This document shows positions 17,901 through 28,300 of a stretch of DNA of 53,859 bases, one piece after another. A program made the translations under genes and the position numbers. The stretch comes from Lautropia sp. (lineage in GTDB: Bacteria > Pseudomonadota > Gammaproteobacteria > Burkholderiales > Burkholderiaceae_E). The stretch covers positions 1-53,859 of the forward strand of contig JAUNKF010000023.1 of NCBI GenBank assembly GCA_030532895.1. Reading direction: 5' to 3'. Under the pieces are notes generated by a model, which was not told the origin of the DNA, made no database searches, and saw only the letters and a list, made by a program, of their open reading frames with translations. Positions within the stretch are counted from its first letter, which is position 1. Each line of letters begins with the position of its first letter.

Positions 17901-20137
17901 CACCCCCGACATGTTTGGTGGCCCGCCACCGCAGGTGGCCGAGCCTGCGGCAGGCTGGGGCAAGCAGCTCTTGCCGGAATTGACCCGTGATCGCTTTGGT
18001 TATGTCGATATCGACAAGTTGATCGAAACCGTCCCTTTCATGGCGGTGGCACAGCAGGTGGCAGAGCGCCAGCGCTTTTTGCACTGGCCGCTGGCTTTCG
18101 CCGACATCTTTGCAGAACGCGGGGGCTTCGACATCCTGTTGGGGAACCCACCCTGGATCAAGGTGGAATGGAGCGAACAGGCACTGCTGTCGGACTTTGA
18201 CCCACGCTTTGCCATCCGCAAGCTCAGCGCCAAGCAGACGGCAGATCAGCGTGCCAGCGTTTTCCAGAACTACCCGAAGGCCAAAGACGAGTACATGATG
18301 GAATGCGTAGCCACCGAGGGGATGAGTGAATACCTGAATGCTACGCAAAACTACCCCTTGTTGGCCGGACAAAAGGCCAATCTCTACAAGTGCTTTCTGC
18401 CTCTGGTGTGGCGCATTGGCACCGGGGTGCAGGCCTTGCTTCACCCAGAGGGCGTGTACGATGACCCCAAGGGCGGTGCTTTTCGTGCGGCGCTTTATCC
18501 GCGCTTGCGCGGGCATTATCAGTTCATCAATGAACTCAAGCTGTTTGCCGAGGTGCATCACCTCACCACGTACAGCATCAACATCTACGGCCCTGCAAGA
18601 GATCAGCTGGGTTTCAGCCATGTGGCGAATCTGTTTTCACCCTCAACCTTGACGGCCAGTCTGCGTTATTCGGGCGAAGGCCCTGTGCCGGGCATCAAGT
18701 GCGATAAAGGGGGCTGGAATCTGGACGGCCACCGTAGCCGCATCATTCAGGTGGATGAAGCGATGCTGAGCACCTTTGCCAGTTTGTATGATCCGAAAGG
18801 TACCCCGGCTAGACAGGCCAGGTTGCCGGCGGTACACAGCCAGGAACTGGTGGCGGTACTGGAGAAGTTTGCCAAGGCACCTCGTAGACTCAGTGACTTG
18901 AATGCCGATAGCTACTGCACCCAGCATTGGAACGAAACCATTTCCCAGAAAGACGGCACCATTCGCCGCGAAACCGGCTTTGTGCAGAAGGCACAGGATT
19001 TCATCCTGTCTGGCCCTCATTTCTTTGTGGGGAATCCCTTCAACAAGACGCCGCGCCGCGTGTGTTCGCTGAACAGTCATTACGATGTGATCGACCTGGA
19101 ACATATCCCCGACGATTACTTGCCTCGCGTCAACTACCAGCCTGCGTGCTCTCCGGGGGAATATCTCCGCCGCATCCCCCGCGTCAGCTGGACTGAAGGG
19201 GAAGAGACAGTACATCGGCCGGTGACGGATTACTATCGTTTTTCTGCTCGGCGGATGTTGTCTATTGCGGGGGAAAGGTCATTGATCGGTTGTCTGGTTC
19301 CTCCTGGGTTTTCTCACATCAACAGGTTTTTTCATTTCTTTGTTGGCGGACTTTTTTGTCAAGACAACAGGGCGTGCAGATATTTATGGCCTTCTGGAGA
19401 GGATGCCAGTCATAAATGACAATGTGTTGTTGTCTTCTCGCGTTTTGTCTTTAAGTAGCCTGACAAAAGATTATAAGGAACTATGGTCTCGTGGCTGGGT
19501 TGCGGTATTTAAGGAGGACGAATGGTCGAGTGATGATTCCCGCCTCCCTCAAGACTTCTTCAAAAAACTCACCCCAACCTGGCAACGCAACAACGCGCTG
19601 CGCAGCGACTACGCGCGTCGGCAAGCCTTGCTGGAAATCGACGTATTGGTGGCGCAGGCGCTGGGGCTAACGCTGGAAGAGTTGCTCACCATTTATCGTG
19701 TGCAGTTTCCGGTGATGCGGCAGTACGAGCAAGATACCTGGTATGACGCACGTGGCCGTATCGTCTTTACGCCCAGCAAGGGGTTGGTGGGGGTTGGTCT
19801 GCCGCGCAAGGCTGGCAAGAAAGACGCAGAATGCGAGGTGTTGAAGCCGGGGGAGCAGCCCGAAACCCGTCGTCTGGGTTGGGAAGACCTTCAGCCCAAG
19901 AAAGAGGCCGACGGCCGCTTTACGCCCCAGGTGCCCGATGGCACCCTCATCCGGCGCACCGTCATCGACGATACCCTGCCAGGCGGCCCCAAGGCGCGCA
20001 CCATCGAGTATGTGGCACCCTTCAGCCTGGCAGACCGCGAAGCCGACTACCGGGTGGCTTGGGCACATTTTGAAGCGCGGGCCAACCCGCAGGCCGATGG
20101 CGTCTCAACAACGGGGGAGCCGCATGCAGCTGCGTAG
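14956..20137 (+). pseudogene. Giant N6-adenine DNA methyltransferase (DrmMI/Eco57I-like), frameshifted near 19327
   Basis: This is the methyltransferase partner of the DrmD-like helicase. From the ATG at 14956 (19 nt after the helicase stop, GGA upstream) the frame reads through motif I VCEPAMGSAAFLNEA (about residue 635) and motif IV ILLGNPPWIKVEW (about 1060), the NPPW of N6-adenine methylation. This frame ends at 19419 with an unrelated tail. The next frame continues from the same place (LLADFFVKTTGRADIYG onward) to TAG at 20135-20137 without a valid start. Removing one T from the T6 run at 19327-19332 joins them into about 1,735 residues. The C-terminal part should hold target recognition. 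It may be mutation, homopolymer slippage or a sequencing error; the gene is otherwise intact. Confidence 0.85.
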
Positions 20138-22313
20138 CGCGCACGATCTGCTGGCAGAGCTGAACGCCAGCGACGAAACCGTCCATATCGAGGCCAAGCG
20201 GGCCAGCGAGGTCGGCAAATCGGTGATGCAGACGGTAGTGGCCTTTGCCAACGAGCCGGGGCTGGAAGGCGGCTATCTGTTGCTGGGCGTGGATTCTTTT
20301 GTTGATGTCAAGGGCGACACGGTCTATCAGCCGGTGGGTCTGGCAGACCCAGACAAACTGCAAAGCGATCTGGCCAGTCGTTGCGCCTCGATGCTCAATG
20401 TGGTGTTGCGGCCCGAGATGCGGGTGGAACACGTAGACGGTCGTGCCTTGCTGGTGGTGTACGTGCCCGAGGTGGACGTGACGCAGAAACCCGTCTACCT
20501 CAAGGCCACCGGCTTGCCCAAAGGCGCATACCGCCGGGTGGGTAGCTCTGATCAGCAATGCGTGGATGAAGATCTGTGGGTGTTGCGCGGTGAAAGCCAG
20601 CCGTTGCAAGGGCCGGATTCCAGCGTGATGATGGACGCCAGCCTGGATGATCTCGATCCGGCCGCCATCGCTTTCTATCGTCAGGCGCGTGCCCGCATCA
20701 ATCCCCAGGCCGAAGAGCTGGGTTATGGGGATCAGGATTTGTTGGAGGCTTTGGGGGCCATGCGCCGGGTGGATGGGCAGCTGCGCCCTACCTTGGGTGG
20801 GTTAGTGCTGTTTGGCCGCGCCATTGCCTTGCGGCGTTTGTTGCCCATGGTGCGCATTGACTACCTCCGTGTGCCGGGTAACGAATGGGTTGAAGACCCC
20901 GAGCACCGTTTTCAGTCGGTGGACGTCCGTAAACCCCTATTGCTTGCTTTGTCTCAGGTGGAAGCCTCCATTGTTGATGAACTGCCCAGAAGCTTCTACC
21001 TGCCTGAAGGACAGCTGCAAAGTGTGCAGGCGCCGGTCCTCCCCCGGAAGGTCATCCGCGAAGCATTGGCCAATGCCGCCATGCACCGCAGTTACACCAT
21101 CCATCAGCCAACCCAGATCATCCGTTACGGCAATCGTATCGAGCTGCTCAACGCCGGTTATTCACTCAAGGAAACGGCGCTGTTGGGTACCCCTGGTTCG
21201 CGTCTGCGCAACCCGGTCATCGCAGCGGTATTGCATGATCTTCACCTGGCCGAAGCCAAGGGCACGGGCATTCGCACCATGCGCCGCCTGTCGACGGGAG
21301 CAGGCTTGCCCTTGCCCGAGTTGCACTCGGATCGGCAGGCCAACCAGTTCCGGCTGACGCTGTTCCTGCACAACCTGCTGTCAGAAGAAGATCACGACTG
21401 GCTTCGGGGCGTGATGGGCGCGGATTACACCCGGCAGGAGGCTCAGATCCTGCTGTATGCGCGTGCCACCGGCGCGGTGGACAATGCCTCATGCCGGGAT
21501 CTTTGCGATCTGGACACCCTGAATGCCAGCCGGACGTTGCGTCGCCTGCGTGATCGGGGTTTGTTGGCCAAAAAGGGCGCCGGTAACCGAACCTGGTACA
21601 GCTTGGCCGAGATTGCCCAAACGCATGAGCGAGGGGGCGGGCAAGGGGATCTGGTGCTTGATGAGGCCGAGCTTCCTAGGTTGGGTGAAAACGAGGTTCC
21701 TAGGTTGGGTGAAACGGAGGTTCCTAGGTTTGAGGGCGAAGAGCTTGCTCCCGCCGTGGCCAGAGAAGGCGCTGATAAGTCTAACGCCTTGATATCAAAG
21801 GATATAAGCAAGCTATGCCATGCTGGTGGGGCTGTTGGGGCGTCGGATTCGAGCCTGATGGAGGAATCGGAGGTTCCTAGGTTCGCTGAAAAAGAGGTTC
21901 CTAGGTTGGCGGTTTCCAGCCCTGGAAAGACGAAGTTTCCCAGGTTGGATGACAAGGAAAGCCCCAGATCAGGTAGGCAGGTGGCAGGGGAAACCCCCCT
22001 GTCGTCGGAGCAGGTTGCTCATAGCGCCCCCTTGCCACCGATGCCACCGGTGTTGGCTGCGCAGTTGGCGAGCCTGGACAAGCGTTCTTCAAAGCTCACC
22101 TTGCGATCCATGATCCTGGCGCTTTGCCGGTGGCAACCGCTGAGGGTGGATCAGCTGGCCGATATCCTGGGCAAAAACGGCGAGTACTTGCGCACTGCCC
22201 ATCTGAAACCGATGGTGGATGAAGGTTCACTCCGGTTTCGCCACCCCGAGAGTGCCAACCACCCCCTTCAAGCCTATATGGCTGCCGATGGAGTATCTCC
22301 ATGCAACCCTTGA
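20124..22313 (+). CDS. AlbA_2/Schlafen-type ATP-binding DNA-binding protein with octapeptide-repeat linker
   Basis: A 729-aa protein. Residues 1-150 form an AlbA_2 (Schlafen-type) domain (TVHIEAKRASEVGKSVMQTV, GGYLLLGVDSF). Residues about 305-410 match the RecG-like HATPase_c_4 region (VIREALANAAMHRSYTIHQP, NRIELLNAGYSL, HLAEAKGTGIRTMRRL). A winged-helix part follows (about 450-500), then a linker with repeats of E-V-P-R-L-G-E-x, and a C-terminal domain ending with a winged-helix-like segment (LRTAHLKPMVDEGSLRFRHP). The ATG at 20124 has a strong GGGGGAG upstream and overlaps the methyltransferase stop by 14 bases. Such proteins accompany defence and restriction loci; the activity here is unknown, with nucleic-acid sensing or cleavage by the AlbA_2 domain possible. 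Confidence 0.85.
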   Translation: MQLRSAHDLLAELNASDETVHIEAKRASEVGKSVMQTVVAFANEPGLEGGYLLLGVDSFVDVKGDTVYQPVGLADPDKLQSDLASRCASMLNVVLRPEMRVEHVDGRALLVVYVPEVDVTQKPVYLKATGLPKGAYRRVGSSDQQCVDEDLWVLRGESQPLQGPDSSVMMDASLDDLDPAAIAFYRQARARINPQAEELGYGDQDLLEALGAMRRVDGQLRPTLGGLVLFGRAIALRRLLPMVRIDYLRVPGNEWVEDPEHRFQSVDVRKPLLLALSQVEASIVDELPRSFYLPEGQLQSVQAPVLPRKVIREALANAAMHRSYTIHQPTQIIRYGNRIELLNAGYSLKETALLGTPGSRLRNPVIAAVLHDLHLAEAKGTGIRTMRRLSTGAGLPLPELHSDRQANQFRLTLFLHNLLSEEDHDWLRGVMGADYTRQEAQILLYARATGAVDNASCRDLCDLDTLNASRTLRRLRDRGLLAKKGAGNRTWYSLAEIAQTHERGGGQGDLVLDEAELPRLGENEVPRLGETEVPRFEGEELAPAVAREGADKSNALISKDISKLCHAGGAVGASDSSLMEESEVPRFAEKEVPRLAVSSPGKTKFPRLDDKESPRSGRQVAGETPLSSEQVAHSAPLPPMPPVLAAQLASLDKRSSKLTLRSMILALCRWQPLRVDQLADILGKNGEYLRTAHLKPMVDEGSLRFRHPESANHPLQAYMAADGVSPCNP
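21669..21950 (+). repeat. 24-bp coding repeats with CCTAGG core in the AlbA_2 gene
   Basis: CCTAGG occurs at 21675, 21699, 21723, 21876 and 21900, with a CCCAGG variant at 21939. Within each cluster the spacing is exactly 24 bp, coding E-V/L-P-R-L/F-G/A-E-x octads. The two clusters are separated by about 130 bp. Confidence 0.85.
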
Positions 22314-25300
22314 TTCTGTCCGACCAGATCACCCGTGGTGTGGCTGATTTCCTGCGGGCGGCTTTTCCCATCAGCAATGCGCCCTTCGAGGGCATGGTCG
22401 AGCACTTTCTGCAACAGCCCCACAATCTGTTCAAAGGCCCGTACCTGTCGGTGCCGATGCCGTTCAGAAAGCAGCCGCCGGAAAGCATGGGCAAGGCATC
22501 TGCGGCGCTGCCCTGGTTGCCCGAGGGCTTTGTGCCGCACGCTCATCAGGCGCGTGCCTTTGAGCGCCTTTCCGGCAAGGAGGCTCAGTCCACGCTGGTG
22601 GCCACCGGCACGGGGTCAGGCAAGACCGAATGCTTTCTCTACCCGATTCTGGAGCATTGCCGTCGGCAACGTCTGGCAGGCGTCAAGGGGATCAAGGCCA
22701 TCATCCTCTATCCGATGAACGCCCTGGCCTCGGATCAGGCGGCCCGTCTGGCGCGCGAGATTCTGGGCAACCCGGCGTTGAAGGACATTCGTGCCGGGCT
22801 TTACGTGGGCGATGAGCCGGCCGAAACAGCCAGGGAAGTCAGGAAGTTTGCCAATGGCAGCTTCTCGGTGATCACCGATCGCCATGCCATGCGCAACGAG
22901 CCGCCCGATATCCTGCTCACCAACTACAAGATGCTGGATTTTCTGCTGCTGCGTGCCGATGATGCCGAGCTCTGGCGGCATCAGCAGCCCGATACCCTGC
23001 GTTATCTGGTGGTGGATGAACTGCATACCTTCGATGGCGCCCAGGGAACCGATCTGGCCTGTCTGGTGCGTCGTTTGAAAGGGCGACTGAATACCCCGAC
23101 AGGCCAACTCGTGTGTGTGGGTACCTCGGCCACGCTCGGCAGTGACGGTGATGATGCCTTGGTGCAATTTGCCAGCGACATCTTTGGTGAGCCTCTGGAT
23201 GCTGATTCGGTCATTGATGAAGATCGGCTGTCGGTGCCCGAATATCTGGCGGATGCGATGGTCGCGCACGTTCGATATCCGCAACCCGAGCATATCGATA
23301 TCCTCGATCCCGAGCGATACGAGACTTTTGAGGCCTGGCTGGCTGCGCAGGTGCCATTGTGGTTTACCAGCGAGCACGGACAACCATCGCCCGAAGGTTT
23401 CGAAGTGAATCCGGCTCCCGGTCTGGTTCGGAAACCCGCATGGCGTTGCCAGTTGGGCCGGCAGCTTCGACAGCATTTTGCGTTTCAGAACCTGTTGCGT
23501 GACCTGGCCGCAGAAGGTGGTAAGGCCGTGCCGGTGCAGGCCATGCTGCAACGCCTGTCACAGCGGTTGCCAGCCAGCCAGGATGCGCGCTACCCCGAAC
23601 TGTGGCTGAGCAGCCTGCTGGCGCTGGTGGCGCATGCTCGGTTGCCCAAAGCGCAGACACTTCAGCAACAGTTCTGCTTGCCGCATGACCTCGACGAAAA
23701 GCAGGTGGGCTTCTTCCTGCAGGTGAAGGTCGAGGTGTGGTTGCGAGAACTGCGCCGCATGGTGGCCAGTGTGTCCAGCGATGCACCAGAGGCGCTTCTG
23801 GAGCAGCTGAAACAGCAGCGGGAGGTGTTATTTAGCCGGGGCTCTGAACGTCAGCCGGCGGAAGCCAGGTTCAATGCCTTTCTTGGCCAGAAACGAACGA
23901 TGCTGGCCGTGAGGAAAAGCCGCCAACCACAGTTGGCTTTTCACGATGACCTGGATCGACCCGACCGGGTCTGGTTGCCGGTGGTTCACTGCCGAGATTG
24001 CCATGTGGCGGGTTGGGGAACCACGGTCGATGCTTTTTCTCCGGATCTCGTACAGCAGGATGTTCAGGGTTTTTACTCGGCCTTCTTTGGTGAAAGTCCT
24101 CATGTGCGCTTTCTTTTTCCCAGGAAAGAGAACGAGTGTGACGCTGATACAGCATACATGTTGAAGGCAGGCAGCTTGCACCGTCGTCTTTGTTCACGTT
24201 GCGGGACTTTGAACATGCCGCATGCCACGGCGTGTCAGGAATGTGCAGCTCTGTCTTCACCTGATTCATCGGTCGAAGAGGCCTCTCCCACTGCTGAGCG
24301 GGGGCAGGCAGCATGGCAGGATGTGTGGGTGGTGCAGAACTTGCGTACCCGGCAGCGCAATGGCAATGTGGTCAGGACTTCGCATCGTGACTGCCCCTTC
24401 TGCAAGGGGCGAAACAGCCTGTCCATCATGGGGTCTCGGGCGGCCAGCCTTTCGGCGGTGATGCTGGCTCAGCTGTTCGCTTCGCCTTTCAACCCCGACA
24501 AGAAGCTGATCGCTTTTTCGGATTCGGTTCAGGACGCAGCACATCGAGCCGGTTTCCTGGCTGCACGTACCTGGCAGCTCAATCTGCGCCCGGCCATCGC
24601 TCAGGTGATCGACGCTGTTGAAGAGGCAGGCTCACTGTTGGGGATGGATCAGCTGGCCGATGCATTCGAGAAGCACTGGTTGCGTCCCGGTGGTGGGGAA
24701 GCAGTTCTTGCTGTCAAGTCAGATGGCGGGGAAGATGTGCGCATGGGTCTGGGGCGTTATCTGGCCACTTTCCTACCGCCCCAGCTTCATTGGCTTCATG
24801 ATTTTGAAGCGATGCTGGCATCAGATGATGGCCGTCTTCCGGCGGGTAGTCGGCTGGCCTCGGATTTTCGGGGGATATTGCCCTGGATGCTTCATGCCGA
24901 GTTTGGTCAACACGCACACTATGGTCGAAGCTTGCCGGCAACCGGTACGGCGGTTGTGGTGCCTCGGTCGGGTACCCTGGAAAAGGCCGCGGCCTGGTTG
25001 ATAGTCCGTCTCGCTGGCAAGATCGACTGCCTCAGTCGGCGCGTCAGTAATCCGAAGCTACAGAAGTTCTTGCAAGGGCTCATCCATGCCATGCAGCGGG
25101 CAGGCGCGTGGTGGGATGGTGCCAGAAAGGGAGATGAAGGAGGTGCCGTGCAGCATGGACTGGCACATTATGCTGCAGATGGTTCACAACCCTGGCGATA
25201 CAGAAAAAGCCCGCTTCGCTTTCAGATGCTTTCCGGGCCACGGGCGCCGCGTTTCATTACGCTGACTGCCTACAAGAATTCTGCCCACTTGCTGGGGCAG

Positions 25301-28300
25301 GGAGCCGAGTGGTATGAGGACTGGGCCTTGAAGACGTTGCCGCAGCTTCATGAGGTGGCCCAAGGCTTGTCGAGCCTCTTGGCTGATCTATACGCGCTGG
25401 CACTGAAAGCCTTGCAGGCAGCAGGGATTGCCGATGCCGTGGATGCTTCGGCTGCTGCCTCTTCCTCCTCTGGCCAGCAGGTGCCTCAGGTATGGGGGCT
25501 GCTGCCTTCGGCTTTTCTGCTGCAGACCGAGGTGCGTTGCTGGAAGTGCAATACATGTCATGACAAAGTGCTGTCAGCGCTACAGACTCTTGATGATGAT
25601 CTGACGGACTCCCCCTGTCGTCGATTGGGGTGCCAGGGACATTTGGTGCCTGCTGAAAAACCGGAGCCAGATGCAAGCGATACCGGTTCTGCTGCCAGAA
25701 GCACGTCAGGCGGGTATTACAGAAATTTCTATCGGCGTGCAGACATCGCCCGTGTGGTGGCACGAGAGCACACCGGCCTGTTGGCAAGAGAGGTGCGAGA
25801 AACGGTCGAACGACGTTTTCGATCGGATGCACGCCTGCCGGGTGATGTGAACGTGCTGTCTGCCACGCCCACGCTGGAGATGGGTATCGACATCGGTGAT
25901 CTGTCTTCGGTGTTGCAGTGTTCGGTGCCGCCTCAGCAAGCTAGTTATATCCAGCGCGCAGGCCGGGCAGGTCGCAGTACGGGTAATGCGCTGGTGATGA
26001 CGATGGCCACCGGCAATGCCCACGACCTGTATTTCTGGTCTGACCCGAGAGAGATGGTGGCAGGGCAGGTGACGGCTCCAGGCGTTTTCCTGAACGCATC
26101 GGCCGTTCTGGAGCGACAGCTGATGGCCTTCACGCTGGACAGGTGGGTGAGAGAGGGCGGCAAGGCGGTACGAATCCCCAAAACCATGAACGAGGTGCTA
26201 CGCGTCGTCAAGAACCAGTCGACCACGCTGTTTCCTTTCTCGTGGCTGGCCCATGTCGATCGGCGCCGTCATGCCTTGTTGAGTGACTTCTTGGCCTTGT
26301 TCGAGCAGTCCGTCGCTCGTCTGCCTTGTGAGGGAGCGTGCGATAACCCCGATGAGACCACTCCAGTCAGGCAAGCAGATCGGGGCTTGAACAAGGACAC
26401 CATTGTCTGGTTACAGCGATTCTTGGGGGTGGGTGTCGAAGGGGGGCGTCCTGAAGTGCGGACACTTTTTTCGACACGTGTGCTCGGTCTGCTGGAGAGG
26501 CTCTCTGCTGAACGCGAGTTCATGGTCAGGCAGAAGAAGCAGCTTCAGAGTAGCATCGCACAGCTGAATCAGTTGCCTGTCAGATCCACCGACGACGAGC
26601 AACAGTTGCAGGATCTGCGCGCCGAGTTGAGCAACGTTCATCGACTCATCAAGGAGCTCGATGAAAAGCAGACGCTCAATGTGCTGACCGACGAAGGATT
26701 GTTGCCAAACTATGCCTTCCCCGAGCAAGGGGTCCAGTTGCAGTCGGTCATCATCGGTGATCGGAAAGCAGCGCAGGCACCTGGTGAACAGAAGGGCGCA
26801 GCCACCGGGGCAAATCAGCCCCAAGGCACCGGCAACGCGAAAGATGGTGATCCTGCGCTGCTGACACTGGAGTATGTGCGACCCGGCTCTGCGGCGATTA
26901 CCGAGCTGGCTCCGGGCAACACCTTCTATGCCGAAGGGCGCAAGGTGGTGGTCAGCCAGGTGGATGTGTCGTTGACCAAGCCCGAGCCGTGGCGATTCTG
27001 TCGCGCCTGCTCTTATGCAGCGCCGGCTCGGGCTACGCCGGAAGAAGCCTGCCCCCGCTGTGGTGATCCGCTTTGGCCAGACCAGGGGCGGTTGCGTGAC
27101 ATGCTGCGTCTTGAGAAAGTGCTGGCACGAACGCTGGATAGAAACAGCCGCATCGCAGATGATTCGGATGACCGTGAGCGCAAGTTCTACGTCCGCCAGG
27201 TGCTGGTCGATGCGGCACCGGAGGCCATTCGTCAGGCCTATTCGTTGCCTGACGAGAAGTTCCCCTTTGGTTTCGAGTTTCTGGATCGGGTGACGCTGCG
27301 TGAGGTGAACCTCGGTCTTCAGGACGGAGCAAATCAAAGCTGGGCGCTAGCCGGGCAGGAGAAATTGGCGCCGGGTTTCGATATCTGCCGGGCGTGCGGA
27401 ACCCTGCAACACAGGCAGTCAGCAGCAGCCGGGCCTGTGTCAGGATCACCGGCGAGCGACAGGGCCACGTATCTTGGGCATGCGATATGGTGCAAGGAGC
27501 GTCAGTCACAGCCAGTGATGGGGGGAGCCCGTGCCGAGCAACCTTTCTTTCTCTATCGGGAGGTGAGTAGTGAAGGCATCCGCCTGTACTTGCCGCCTGT
27601 TGACTTTGCTGATGGCACCGTCGCATTGCACAGCCTGATCTCGGCCTTGCAGTTGGGGATCAGCAAGCGCTTCAAGGGCGCTGTGTCGCATCTGAGCATT
27701 GCGGCAGATGTACGCATGGCTGATCGTGTGGCTGAGCTGGATGAGGGGGACGAAGCAGTGGGACATGATGCCCGTCGAACACACGATTATCTTGTCATCT
27801 ACGATACGGTGCCCGGCGGGACAGGCTACCTGAAGGAATTGATGCGAGGGGGCGATGGCAAGAGCCTGTCGTTGCGGGAGGTGTTCGATCTGGCCTGGAA
27901 GGCGCTCGAGGCATGCGATTGCAACCGTACCGCGTATCGTGATGATGGCGACCTGGCAGACGGGTGCTATCGCTGCATGTATCGGTACCGAAACACCCAT
28001 GATCGACAGAACATTTCCAAGCGGGTGGCGCAGCGGTTGTTGCAGATGATTCTGGACAACTGGTCAGGGCTTGAGCAACTGGCGTGGGATGCCAAGCATG
28101 GCGCGCTGGATACGATGCTTCAGGACCTGGACAAGCGGCAGCTATTGGACAGTAAGCTGGAGAGGCGCTTTCTTGAAGCTTTGGTTCAGCCCTTTACGGT
28201 GGCTGGTCAGCCGGGAGAGACGGTCTTTCGTTTGCAACGTGCTCTGGTGAAGGGGGCAGAGGCCTATTTGCTGCATGCAGGTAAACGTCGTTGGCGGCTT

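Noticed and set aside
19327-19332. Programmed +1 frameshift in the methyltransferase
   Set aside because: No slippery codon pair with a stop or stimulatory hairpin is evident; a one-base insertion in the T run is simpler.
21669-21950. CRISPR-like array because of regular repeats
   Set aside because: Repeats are in frame, 24 bp apart with no unique spacers, and part of a coding linker.
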